Origin: Lachnospiraceae bacterium
GTDB taxonomy: Bacteria; Bacillota; Clostridia; Lachnospirales; Lachnospiraceae
Length of the DNA stretch: 64,000 nt
NCBI GenBank assembly: GCA_021628825.1
Contig: JAJXRY010000001.1
Span: forward strand, 248,001-312,000
Direction of reading: 5' to 3'
Positions within the stretch are counted from its first letter, which is position 1, and every line of letters begins with the position of its first letter. Position numbers and translations under genes: made by a program. The notes under the pieces were generated by a model. The model saw only the letters and a program-made list of their open reading frames with translations. It did not search any database and was not told the DNA's origin. Of this stretch, positions 11,738-21,355 are shown one piece after another.

Positions 11738-14252
11738 TGAATCTTTTTATCGAAACTTAATTCTAGTGTAAAAAAACAAGAACCATAGATCCTAGAGAAA
11801 TCTTCATGACATTACCTTCAAAAGCACCGGGATACGGATATCCCAGAGATGTTCAAAGCGAAGTGTGGAAAAAGTGGTTTGATATAAGAAATGAGAAAAA
11901 TGTAATTCTAAAAATGAATACTGGTAGTGGCAAAACAGTAGTTGGATTAATTATGCTTCAAAGTTGTTTGAATGAAGAAAAGGGGCCGGCTATATATGTA
12001 GTGCCTGATAATTATTTGGTTAAGCAGGTTGTTGATGAGGCTAAAAGATTGGGAATTTCTGTAACAGAAGATAAAAATGATTATAACTATTCAAACTCAA
12101 AAGCAATTCTTGTTACTTCTATTCAAACCATTGTAAATGGCTATAGTTATTTTGGTATGAGAGAAAGTGGAAATTACCCGATAGGAAGTATTATTATTGA
12201 TGATGTACATGCGTGCATGGATAAAATTATTGGTCAATTTATGATAAAAATTGATGCTGAATCCGATGCGTATAAGGAGTTAATTGCTATATTTAGTTCT
12301 TCATTAAGAGACTATAATCCCAAAAGTTACATTGATATTGTCGAAATGAAAGACAGCCGAAAAAAATCTGCTTGTTCCTTATTGGGAATGGCAACGGCAG
12401 CAAGATAACATTTACAGGATATTAATGAAATATAATAATGATAATACTGCAATACATTTTGGATTACCATTAATAGAGAGAGGCTTGGAAACATGTGATT
12501 GTATTATTAATGCATCTGCAATTGAAATATCTCCAAAAAGGAATTGACTTAGATAAGATATCCAGTCTCGAAGAAGCAAGTAGACGCATATTTATGAGTG
12601 CAACATTAGCTGACGATAGTGTGTTTGTCTCTGCATTGGGATTAGCAGCTGAAGACATGAAGAACATTATTACTCCAGAGAATGCCAATGATATTGGAGA
12701 TAGATTAATTATTTTTCCCAAGTATGTAAATAGTGATATATCGGAAATGGAGATAAAGGAAAAGGTTGAGGAAATAGCTGAAAATTATAATGTCGTAATA
12801 CTTGTACCTTCTTTTTCCAGAGCAAAAATTTTTGGGATGAAGAGGGGATAAGAACAACAACAAAAGGATAATATAGACGGAATGGTCCAAGTATTAAAAA
12901 AAGTGGTAAATATGTAGGAAAAAGTAATTTTTGTTAATAGATATGACGGAATCGATTTGCCTGGTGATGCCTGTAGAATGTTGGTTATTGATGGACTTCC
13001 ACCTTTAAATAGTATTAAGGATAGATATATTCAAAGCGTGGCGCCTCAGAGCACAACATTATTAAGAGAGCAGGTCCAAAGAATCGAGCAAGGCATGGGA
13101 CGTGGAGTTCGATCTAATGACGACGAATGCTGCATTGTTCTTATGGGTGACGAACTTACAGATGTATTATCAAAAAATAAGGGAATGGATTATTTTAGTG
13201 CAGCGACCAGATGTCAATATGATCTTTCAAAGCAACTATGGGATTTATTAGTCAGAGAAACAGGTTCAAAGCCAACAATTGACCAGATATTTGAACTTGC
13301 AAATTATTCGTTGGAAAAAGATGCGCAATGGGTTACAACTTGTAAGGAAAATTTGGCGGCTGTTAAGTATTCAAATGAGGCAAAGGTAGATGAAAAGATA
13401 GTTGCGCAGAGAAAAGCTTTTGAAAAAGCTATAAATATGCAATGGCTTGATGCTGCAAATGCTATTAAAATAGTGAAGGATAAGGAGAATGACAAAAGAA
13501 CGAAGGGATATTTATGTCAGATTCAGGCCGAATACACAAATAAAATAGATCCGGTTCGCTCTCAAGAAATATTAAAAGCAGGTAAAGCTTTAAGTGCAGC
13601 TATTTTGTCACCTCTTGCAGGCATACAATATCAAAGAACAATTAATACAATTCCACAAGCACAGGCTATAAGCACAAATCTAGTTGTTGAAAGATTAGGA
13701 TTAAATGAATTGTTAGTTCATATTGATGGAGTTCTGGCTAATTTATGTATTGGGTGTGAATATGAAAAGTTTGAGGAGGCATTAAATCAGATAGGAAAAA
13801 AATTCTTGGATTTGTGTGTTCAAGACCAGACAGAGAAATAGGAGGGTACGGACCTGATAATTTGTGGGCGATTGATTCAAAAAAATATTTGGTCATTGAA
13901 TGTAAAACAGAAGCTACTACTTCAACAATAAAGAAAGATTATTGTAATCAATTATCGGGATCGGTTAATTGGTTTAAGGAGAATTATGTATACCCAAATG
14001 AGTGTATACCAATAATGATTCATCCATCTAAGGTTGTTGACGCAGTTGCGTCCCCAGATGAAAATATGAGAGTGATGACTGAGAAAGAGTTAGAATGTTT
14101 TTAGAAAAAAAGTTCGTGATTTCTATAGTGCTCTTTGCCAAAATGGAAATATTAATGATGTTAGTAATATTAATGAATTACTTTGTATGTATAAGCTTAG
14201 AAAAGATGACATTGTTAATATGTACACAGTTAAGTTTGAACGACAAAAATAA
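11737..14252 (+). CDS. DEAD-type helicase with PD-(D/E)XK-like C-terminus
   Basis: Superfamily 2 helicase of about 838 residues. Motif Q/I region: YPRDVQSEVWKKWF then KMNTGSGKTVVGL; motif Ia-like YVVPDNYLVKQV; motif II is IIIDDVHAC (DDVH in place of DEAD); motif III MSATLADDS at about 12595; motifs V-VI NRYDGIDLPGDAC and QGMGRGVRSNDDE. The C-terminal part has GPDNLWAIDSK and YLVIECKTEA, that is D...ExK in the order expected of a PD-(D/E)XK fold, followed by QLSGSVNWF. The start ATG overlaps the upstream AAA_13 stop. Breaks at about 11747, 11785, 12400, 12535, 12835, 12910, 13800 and 14100 are in A/T runs. The ATPase-helicase-nuclease combination suggests recognition and cutting of foreign nucleic acid; this is inference. 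Confidence 0.82.
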
Positions 14253-14454
14253 AGGGATAAATTATAGGGAAGAAAAGTAAAAAGGGAGTTAAGTTTTGGT
14301 TTATATGTTACGCTACTGTACCCAAGGAATTGCCATAATTCTGACAATTCCTTAGGTGTGTTTAACTTTAAAGAAGCTGGAACTATTTGGCAGATGAGTT
14401 CTCTTTCGATTGATATCCGGCTAACTGGGGTTCAAGAGCCTGAACGTGGTATTG

Positions 14455-14735
14455 GTACTCGGAGAGTTGCTAGTCTTTCTTAGAGAGTTGCAGACTCTGT
14501 TTAGAGATCTGCTGGTTAGCATCTTCTAGATCTTTTTTAGAATAGAAATTACTGTTTCAGATGCTTCTTTAAAGTAATGATTGATTTGCGCAAGCATTTG
14601 TAATTCCTCCATGTCTTCGCTTTGAAGAGAGCAGTCCGGTGATCGAGCTGGTATTGCTGGTCCTCTTCGGTTGCCAAATGAATACGAGATAAGGCTAACA
14701 CAGATATCCGGTACAAAGTTTTGTTACGGTATTAC
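14455..14735 (-). pseudogene. Decayed Rpn-type (PD-(D/E)XK transposase family) remnant
   Basis: This stretch is a diverged copy of the remnant at 17470-17907: it shares long tracts such as GTTTCAGATGCTTCTTTAAA and GTCTTCGCTTTGAAGAGAGC in the same order, with about 100 bases missing inside and several stops. It reads on the minus strand and corresponds to the coiled C-terminal region only. A hairpin with AAGGAATTG/CAATTCCTT arms lies at 14323-14355, the same position relative to the remnant as a CCCAG..CTGGG hairpin near 17398. The flank 14253-14454 and 14736-14901 otherwise shows no gene. Confidence 0.6.
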
Positions 14736-14901
14736 AAAGTGTGAGATGCTAATAATTCCGGTAACGATTATGGTAGTAGCTCCGGTGGGGATGAGTTGTG
14801 TATGAGAGAAAAATAAAAAGTTAGAAAATCTAACAAAAAATGTTGCAATACTTAATCTTCTGATCTATAATGAATTAGCTGGCATATTAAGGAGGAAAAC
14901 T

Positions 14902-15227
14902 ATGATGGTGATTAATGAGATGATTAAGAACTTTTAGAAACCAGCTTCATCTTTTCACAAGAGTATGTTGCAAAATTTTTTGGGAATTAATCGAGCAACA
15001 TATACTCAAATGGAAAAATGGGAAAAAGAAAGATTACAGCAGAAGATGTCTTAAGACTGAGTGAGTTATTTGGCGTTACAGCAGATGCTTTATTAAACGA
15101 AAAATAAGATGAGTCAGCCAGCGACTGTGTTTGCAAGAAGTTTTGAAAAAAATTAGATGAAAACGATCAGGCGGAGATTATGAATTTGATTAAATTCAAA
15201 GATCGGATGAAAATGCAGATGAGTTAA
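14902..15227 (+). CDS. XRE-family transcriptional regulator (frameshifted)
   Basis: Small helix-turn-helix regulator of about 108 residues. Restoring single-base breaks gives SQEYVAKFLGINRATYTQME followed by LRLSELFGVTADALLNEK, a standard HTH_3 domain, then a C-terminal tail SFEKLDENDQAEIMNLIKF. A good AAGGAGG precedes the ATG. The gene is followed without gap by the ImmA-type metallopeptidase gene. In the known ImmR/ImmA arrangement the protease cleaves the repressor; the pair here fits that pattern. It is AT-rich like the rest of the accessory block. Confidence 0.78.
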
Positions 15228-15754
15228 ATGGTAAGTTTTTAAATTAAATGTTTCAAATTATGAAGATGCAGAAAGGATGGCGGCCGCATATCTGGCCGCC
15301 TATTTTTGATAATACAGAAATAATATATCCGTTAAGTCCATTCAAAATGTTGAAAGATGAAGGGATTGACTTTGTGATACGTAATTTTTAACAAACTTGA
15401 GGGGGTATATATACCTGCTCAGTCACAAGATGATATTGCGATAGTGGGCATTAATGCAAAGAGACCAATTACGAGACAAAGATTTACTGCAGCGCATGAG
15501 TTGTGTCATCACTTTAGAGATGCTGATAAGCAGATTGCCAGTCCTATAGGTCAAAAAAATGCGTCGGAATATTTTGCGGATGCATTTGCTTCTGCGTTAT
15601 TGATGCCAATGTGTGAATTGAGGGTGAAAGTGAATGAATACAAAGATATCAATGGAAATGTCAGCTTTGATGATATATTAAAAATGAACCTCATTATGCG
15701 ATGAACGATGAAAAGAATGCAAAACTCTATGATTCATATAAGCAACGGATATGA
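15228..15754 (+). CDS. ImmA/IrrE-type zinc metallopeptidase (frameshifted)
   Basis: The zinc motif HELCHH (HExxH) sits in RQRFTAAHELCHHF at about 15490-15520, followed by ASEYFADAFASALLMP, where the glutamate-containing helix is the third ligand region of the ImmA/IrrE (COG2856) family. The N-terminus begins VSFKLNVSNYEDAERMAAAY after restoring a T run. The start ATG directly follows the stop of the XRE gene, so the two form a unit. ImmA-type proteases inactivate a partner repressor, typically to release mobile-element genes under stress; the target here is presumably the upstream XRE protein. Breaks near 15305, 15385 and 15685 are in homopolymers. Confidence 0.8.
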
Positions 15755-16017
15755 TGCTGATTTAGGATCACATTGATATCCAGTACAAAAGTTTTATTAT
15801 CAATGGAATCGCTAAGCCGGATGGGATTTGTAATGATTACCGAAGAAATATCAGCTTAGAATAAAAAGTTACATATCAGGATAAAATACTGAAAAAGAAA
15901 GTAGAAATAGAGACTAAATTTTCAATAGTTGTTGACAGTCTGTGTGCTGGGGTTATATGATTCTATTGAAAAGAAAGCAGGAAAAAGAGACTAAATTTTC
16001 AATAGAGGCGATTGGTG
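15755..16017. repeat. Gap with a 32-base imperfect direct repeat
   Basis: Two copies of a motif starting GAAAG and ending GACTAAATTTTCAATAG lie at 15897-15928 and about 15973-16005. An inverted copy of the end (CTATTGAAAA) lies between them at about 15963-15972. The second copy ends 12 bases before the AAA_14 gene start, so it could be an operator. No convincing gene is seen in 15755-15896. Confidence 0.5.
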
Positions 16018-17271
16018 ATGGAAAGAAATCTATATTTGGATAAGCTGATTAGACGAAAAAAATAATGGTATGATAAAGGTAATTACCGGAATCAGAAGAA
16101 GCGGTAAGACATATTTACTATTTGAATTATTTTTATGATTATCTAATCAAGTCAGGCGTTGATAAAGATCATATTATAAAGATTGCATTAGATGATCGAA
16201 TTAACAAGAAATATCGTGACCCTGATGTATTATGCGAGTATGTCCATAACGAAGTAAAAGATGATGATATGTACTATGTTTTACTTGATGAAGTTCAGAT
16301 GGTGTCGGAATTTGAGGATGTGCTAAATAGTTTTTTGCATTTAAAGAATGTAGATACTTATGTAACGGGTAGCAATGCAAAGTTTTTTTATCTAAGGATA
16401 TTATTACAGAATTTCGTGGTAGAGGCGACCAGATACATCTGTTTCCGTTGTCTTTCGCAGAGTATATGCTAGGAAGAGGTATTGATAGGCAGCAAGCATG
16501 GCAGGAATACACAATGTATGGTGGTTTGCCTAAAATGCTTGAAATTGAGAATGAAGAAGACAAAGCCGCGTATTTGAGAGATATTTTTTAAGGAAACCTA
16601 TATTAAAGACATTTTTAGAGAGAAATGATGTTAGAAATCCCATTGAAATGGAAGAACTGTTAGATTATTTGTCATCAGCAATCGGGGGATTAACGAATCC
16701 GAAGAAACTTGCAGACACATTTAAGACCGTAAAAAATGTGTCAGTACATCCAGATACGATAAAAAAACATACTTTGGACTATTTTGAGGATTCATTTCTA
16801 ATCAGTAGAGCAAACCGTTATGATGTAAAGGGAAAGAAATATATCAGTACGCCAATGAAGTTTTATTTTACAGATTGCGGTTTGAGAAATGTAAGAATCA
16901 ACTTCCGACAGTATGAAGAAACACATATTATGGAAAATATCATCTATAATGAACTTCTTATAAGAGGGTATAATGTTGATGTTGGCATGGTTGAATTTAA
17001 CTATTGCAATGAGGACAAGAAAAAGGTACAAAAGCAGTTGGAAGTAGATTTTGTATGCAATCAAGGCTCTAAGAGATTATATATTCAATCTGCATTAGCT
17101 TTGCCTACGAAAGAAAAGGAAGAACAGGAACAGTTACCGCTTCAAAATATTAGTGATTCATTTAAGAAGATAATTATTGTAAAGGATGGACCTACGCATT
17201 ACAATGAATCGGGAATTTTGATATTGAATCTGTTTGATTTCTTGCTGAAAGAGAATAGTTTGGAATATTAA
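16018..17271 (+). CDS. AAA_14/DUF4143 ATPase (frameshifted)
   Basis: Member of the widespread bacterial and archaeal AAA_14 + DUF4143 ATPases, whose function is mostly unknown. N-terminal Walker A is ITGIRRSGKTYLLFEL; Walker B is YVLLDEVQMV near residue 85; the sensor segment DTYVTGSNAKFL follows; EFRGRGDQIHLFPLSFAEY is the family's conserved segment, and YTMYGGLPKML is its hallmark. The C-terminal DUF4143 part (16648-17271) is restriction-endonuclease-like: QLEVDFVCNQGSKRLYIQ has the D...Q-type strand of this fold. About 410 residues. Breaks near 16060, 16100, 16385 and 16590. Downstream is a terminator. It may be accessory or toxin-like; I cannot say more. Confidence 0.82.
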
Positions 17272-17278
17272 GAAAGTT

Positions 17279-17322
17279 AAATGAGGTTTGCTCCACAATT
17301 TGGGGCGAACCTCATTTATTAG
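17279..17322 (+). terminator. Terminator after the AAA_14 gene
   Basis: Stem with AAATGAGGTT pairing with AACCTCATTT plus inner GC/CC pairs and a short loop; it begins a few bases after the stop codon of the AAA_14 gene and has a weak T-rich tail. Confidence 0.65.
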
Positions 17323-17330
17323 TTGCCATG

Positions 17331-17358
17331 CATATGAGAAAATGATCCAGTGGATCAT
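17331..17358. repeat. Dispersed palindromic repeat, copy 1
   Basis: CATATGAGAAAATGATCC followed by AGT and GGATCAT. The core ATGATCC-N3-GGATCAT is a perfect palindrome. The same 28-base unit, with one base changed, recurs at 58050-58077, about 40 kb away, in another intergenic site. Confidence 0.6.
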
Positions 17359-17469
17359 CTTTGCGTGATAGAGAGCATTGATTCACCCAGAGAATGGACA
17401 TGATTTTGACCATTCCCTGGGTATGTGCGATCATAAGGAAATTTATCTGGATTTGCTTAGATTTTATGA

Positions 17470-17907
17470 TCATCTTTTTTCAGCCAGTTGAGCTTGGAGA
17501 GAGGCAATGAGAGCATCTTTCTCGGAGAGTTGTCTGCCCTGTTCAGAGAGCTGCTGGTCTTTTACAGAAAGCTGTTTGTTCTGCTGGGAGATCTGTTCAT
17601 TAGCATCTGCGAGATCCTTTTTCAAGGTAGCAATTTCATGTTTTTGGGCAGCTAAGTTATATTCAATCCCTTTCATGGTTCGGTTGTAGTCTTCACGGGC
17701 AAGACATTGCTGGCGGATCTGTTCCTCCTGTGTCAGTTGGTAGACTGTTTCAGATGCTTCTTTAAAATAGTTATTGTCTTGTGCAAGCATTTGCAATTCC
17801 TCCCATGTCTTCGCTTTGAAGAGAGCAGCCCAGTGGTCGAGCTGGTATTGCTTATCCTCTTCAGTTGCCAAATCAATACGAGATAAGTCTAACACAGATA
17901 TACGCAT
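17470..17907 (-). pseudogene. C-terminal fragment of an Rpn/PD-(D/E)XK transposase-family protein
   Basis: A 145-residue minus-strand reading frame: it opens with ISVLDLSRIDLATEEDKQYQ, continues DHWAALFKAKTWEELQML, and ends in a long coiled coil of Q/L/E-rich repeats (KQLSVKDQQLSEQGRQLSEK). This is the usual C-terminal half of Rpn-family proteins, recombination-promoting nucleases of about 300 residues; the nuclease half is missing upstream (17908-18058 is non-coding). The first methionine is therefore probably internal. A CCCAG..CTGGG hairpin just beyond the 3' end (about 17380-17420) may be its terminator. A second, more decayed copy lies at 14455-14735. Confidence 0.65.
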
Positions 17908-18058
17908 TTTGTCACTATATAACGTATGATTTTTTACGTTAAGGAACTGGTAAGTAGAGTAGAATTCCGGATACTCAGTTATCCTTCAATGATTAGATAA
18001 AAATAGAATTATAATGGCAATATGTAATTGAATGAAAATAAATGAATAAATGCCATAC

Positions 18059-19001
18059 TTAGTATTTTCCATCCACCCCAATAACCTCCATCAAATTACG
18101 TGGATGTTTATTTACAAGGATATCTTTCTGCTTGGTATTCGATACATGGGTATAGATTTCGGTGGTACTGATCGAGCTATGTCCAAGCATTCTCTGGATA
18201 TAACGGATGTCTACGTCCTGTTCAAGCAGCAGTGTGGCAAAAGAATGACGGAACATATGTGGAGTTATATGCTGCTCAAGCCCGGCAATGTCAGTATAAT
18301 GATTAATCATGAAACGGACAGACTGGTCAGAGAGTTTGTTTTTTTAAATTTATTTATGAAGAAATAATGGCAGCAGGAAATCTCTTTCTGAAAAGTATTC
18401 TGATACAAGGCAAGGGCAGAAATTACTTGTGGATTTCCAATTTGCAGGATTCTTTCCCGGGCACCTTTTCCATAAATCAATACGGTATTATTTTCCAGAT
18501 CGATATCAGATGGGCGCAATCCACATAGTTCGGAGATACGCATTCCGGTAGCGAACAATAATTCAATAACAGCGATGTCACGGATACAGCAGCGGAGCTG
18601 ATAGGAAGAGGAAGCCTGTTTTTTCTGCTGATACATTACAGACAGGAGCTTTTGGAGGGAATGAAAGGGAATTGTTTTTCGGAAGGAGCTTGGCTTCGCG
18701 AAAATGAATATCCAATTTGGCAAAGGGATTTTCCGTCAGCAGATCTTTATATTCGAGATAATGAAAGAAAGCTTTCAGGCTGGCAATTTTACGCTTGACC
18801 GTTTTTCGGCTTATATTGTCTGTGCAGGAATGTGATAAAGAGATCCACGGTATTTCTTGACAGGAAATCATCTGAGCCGTTGCAAAAGTTATAGAATTGC
18901 TTTAAATCTATCCGGTATGCTTTGATGCTTTTGGCATCAAGACGCTTACGGTATTCGCAATATTCAAGGTATTCTGCAATATAGTTATCTAAGGTATTCA
19001 T
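18059..19001 (-). CDS. XerC/D-like tyrosine recombinase (frameshifted)
   Basis: Phage-integrase family site-specific recombinase of about 310 residues after joining breaks near 18350, 18700 and 18820. N-terminal SAM-like core-binding domain: NYIAEYLEYCEYRKRLDAKS and KRKIASLKAFFHYLEYKDLL. Catalytic domain: ATGMRISELCGL (first Arg), YGKGARER (Lys), ITPHMFRHSFATLLL (H-x-x-R), MLGHSSISTTEIYTHV (His and nucleophile Tyr). Start at 19001 is chosen because AAAGGAG lies ten bases upstream; an in-frame ATG at 19031 has no such site. Short size and position beside accessory DNA suggest it served an integrated element or integron-like array rather than chromosome dimer resolution. Confidence 0.82.
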
Positions 19002-19257
19002 AAGAAATGTACTCCTTTGCTTTTTTTGCATATATTATGATTGTCCAAGAGGAACTTGTCTATTTACGGATTCCTTATTGACAATGGGAAACACAAAAAT
19101 AAATATATGGAACATGAGAAAAAAATATATGGAAACTAAACCGGAAACTTTAAATTTCAATAGCATTGATTTGTAAATTTATGAATTCAACGGTATAATA
19201 AGAAAATCAGAAACAGTGAAATATATAGATTATAGAAAAATTTTGAGGTTTTTTTAT

Positions 19258-20044
19258 ATGATCAGTATTATTGTGCCGGTGTACAATGCAGCAAACTATA
19301 TCGAAGAGACCATTAAAACAGTGGTTAATCAGACGTATCAGGACTGGGAACTTCTGCTTGTGGATGATTGCTCCAGAGATGGCAGTGCGGAAGTGATCCA
19401 GGCGGCAATCAATCGTTATGAACAGGAAGGAATTGCGAAAGGACGTATCCGGCTGATTTTGAAACAACAGAATGAGGGTGCAGCCAAAGCACGTAATACG
19501 GGCATTACAGAGGCTTGTGGGCGGTACATCGCATTTCTTGATTCTGATGATCTCTGGCATCCGGACAAGCTGCTTAAGGAGCTTACTTTCATGCAGCAGA
19601 ATGAGGCGGCCTTTGTATATTGCTCCTATCAGTTTGGAGACGAAAACGCAGTTCCTACCGGTAAGACAGTCCGGGTGCAAAGAACACTTACCTATAAGGA
19701 AGCATTGTCAAGGACCATTATCTTTACATCGACAGTTTTGATTGATACGCAGAAAGTAGATCGTGAGCTTATTCTGATGCCGGATATTCCATCGGAGGAT
19801 ACGGCAACCTGGTGGAGAATTTTTACAGAGTGGAATTACGGCCTGTGGCTTGGATGAATTGCTGGTAATTTACAGGCGTCCTGCCCATTCCCTTTCTGCC
19901 AATAAGGGTAAAGCGGTAAAAAGAATCTGGGGACTTTACCGGCAGATTGCGGGGCTTAATGTATTTGCATCTGCCTATTATATGATTGGATGGGCATTTC
20001 GTGCGACAATGCGCAGAGTGATTAAGAATAAGAAAACTGTTTGA
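19258..20044 (+). CDS. Family 2 glycosyltransferase (frameshifted once)
   Basis: Inverting GT-A transferase. It begins ISIIVPVYNAANYIEETI, with VNQTYQDWELLLVDDCSRDG, the DD nucleotide-sugar motif, NEGAAKARNTGI and FLDSDDLWHPDKL (DxD metal motif), all hallmarks of GT2. C-terminal IPSEDTATWWRI holds the ED catalytic-base motif, followed by a helix and DELLVIYRRPAHSLS. A single break near 19850 joins the last 64 residues; total about 262. GAGG precedes the ATG. The substrate is unknown. It stands alone, ended by a terminator, so it is separate from the capsule locus. Confidence 0.85.
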
Positions 20045-20068
20045 CAAAACCTGATACGTGTTTATAAT

Positions 20069-20104
20069 AATTGGTGGCACTTCAATTGGTGCTACCAATT
20101 TTAA
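20069..20104 (+). terminator. Terminator after the GT2 gene
   Basis: AATTGGTGGCAC pairs with GTGCTACCAATT around an 8-base loop and is followed by a short T stretch; it lies 25 bases after the GT2 stop and before lrgA. Confidence 0.65.
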
Positions 20105-20119
20105 CTTTGCGAGGAAAAG

Positions 20120-20491
20120 ATGATGAAGTATGTCAAACAGTTTTTTATTATTCTACTGATCTCCTTTGTGGGAGAGTTCTTTAAGTATCTGATTCCGTTA
20201 CCCATTCCGGCAAGTATCTATGGTATGGTACTTCTGTTTGTGGCATTGATGACCGGTCTGATCAAGTTGGATGATGTGAAGGATGTAGGGAAGTTTCTGA
20301 TTGAAATTATGCCATTGATGTTTATTCCTGCAGGTGTTGGGCTGATTGAAAGCTGGGAAACATTAAAACCCGTGCTGTTTCCGGTCTGCGTGATTACGGT
20401 TGTAACGATTGTGACGGTCATGGTGGCAACAGGAAAACTGTCACAGTGGATGATCCGCAGGGAGAAAAAGGGAGGCAGTGACCATGAATAG
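20120..20491 (+). CDS. lrgA: CidA/LrgA family holin-like membrane protein
   Basis: 123 residues with four predicted membrane helices: QFFIILLISFVGEFFKYLIP, IPASIYGMVLLFVALMTG, a helix around FLIEIMPLMFIPAGVGL and VCVITVVTIVTVMVATG. PLPIPASIYGMVLLF and FIPAGVGL are the family's conserved segments. CidA/LrgA proteins are holin-like and, with LrgB, influence murein hydrolase activity and in some bacteria pyruvate uptake. GAGG precedes the double ATG; it overlaps lrgB by eight bases. It is intact. lrgA rather than cidA is chosen from pairing with LrgB; the names are interchangeable here. Confidence 0.87.
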   Translation: MMKYVKQFFIILLISFVGEFFKYLIPLPIPASIYGMVLLFVALMTGLIKLDDVKDVGKFLIEIMPLMFIPAGVGLIESWETLKPVLFPVCVITVVTIVTVMVATGKLSQWMIRREKKGGSDHE

Positions 20492-21176
20492 TTTTTTTGA
20501 GGAATCCATGTTTGCAGGAGTGACATTAAGTATCATTGCCTATCTGATTGGCGCAATGCTGAAAAAGAAATTTAAACTGGGTATTTTTAATCCGCTTCTG
20601 ATTGCCATTGCAGTGTCCATTTTTTTTCTGGCGGTCGGAAATATTGATTACGAAATTTATAATGAGGGTGCCAGGTTCCTAAGTTGGTTGTTGACACCGG
20701 CGACGGTATGCCTGGCGATTCCGCTTTATGAGCAGTGGGATCTGTTAAAAAACAATCATAAGGCCGTTCTGCTTGGACTGACTGCCGGAGTGGTGACCAG
20801 CCTTGTTACGGTACTCGTTCTTTCCCTGCTGCTGGGATTATCCCATGAAGAATATGTCACGATGCTTCCGAAGTCCATTACGACAGCGATCGGCATGGGT
20901 GTATCAGAAGAATTGGGCGGTTATGTGACGATTACGGTTGCAGTAATTATTGTTACCGGAGTGCTTGGTAATATGTTCGGAGAACTGATCTGTAAGGTAT
21001 TTAAGATTGAAGAGCCGATTTCGAAAGGGCTTGCATTTGGCTCGGCAGCACATGCGATCGGAACAGCAAAGGCTATGGAGATTGGTGAGATTGAAGGAGC
21101 AATGAGCAGCCTGGCAATTGCAGTATCGGGAATCCTCACAGTGATTTTGTCATCTGTATTTGCGCATTTCTTATAA
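20484..21176 (+). CDS. lrgB: LrgB family membrane protein
   Basis: 230 residues and strongly hydrophobic. It shows the LrgB pattern: FNPLLIAIAVSIFFL, then LTPATVCLAIPLYEQW, LPKSITTAIGMGVSEELGG (the conserved PKS.T..I segment) and FGSAAHAIGTAKAMEIGE near the end. Start at ATG 20484, eight bases after GGAGG; an in-frame GTG two codons earlier is less well placed. It partners LrgA as a membrane pair (holin/antiholin-like, or pyruvate/metabolite transport in some Firmicutes). It is intact in this sequence. Confidence 0.9.
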   Translation: MNSFFEESMFAGVTLSIIAYLIGAMLKKKFKLGIFNPLLIAIAVSIFFLAVGNIDYEIYNEGARFLSWLLTPATVCLAIPLYEQWDLLKNNHKAVLLGLTAGVVTSLVTVLVLSLLLGLSHEEYVTMLPKSITTAIGMGVSEELGGYVTITVAVIIVTGVLGNMFGELICKVFKIEEPISKGLAFGSAAHAIGTAKAMEIGEIEGAMSSLAIAVSGILTVILSSVFAHFL

Positions 21177-21355
21177 AGAGGCAAAGAAAAAGCCATATGA
21201 AAAATGTTTTTGACAGATGAGGGGTAGAGGAAAATATTGGGATAAAAAGTGTGATAGGAAAAAAACGATATGATGAGAAAATAAAAAAATATAACTGTGA
21301 ATGAATATAGTTAAGAAATATGTGGGTAAAGGGAAAAAGGAAAACTACAATCGGA

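Noticed and set aside
15277..15312. GGCGGCC...GGCCGCC hairpin followed by T-rich sequence, looking like a terminator
   Set aside because: It lies inside the ImmA-type gene and encodes its Ala-rich helix (ERMAAAYLAAYF); the reading continues after a homopolymer repair.
16122..17322. AAA_14/DUF4143 ATPase as part of the helicase defence unit
   Set aside because: It is separated by about 1.8 kb with a decayed Rpn copy and an XRE/ImmA pair, and this family is common in genomes without defence context.
17507..17689. Cysteine-rich 60-residue plus-strand frame (repeats of SESC), like a small secreted peptide
   Set aside because: It is the antisense of the coiled-coil repeats of the Rpn remnant at 17470-17907, which reads as real protein on the other strand; no ribosome site precedes it.
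19002..19031. Longer start for the tyrosine recombinase at ATG 19031
   Set aside because: The AAAGGAG site lies between 19031 and 19001 and serves the ATG at 19001.
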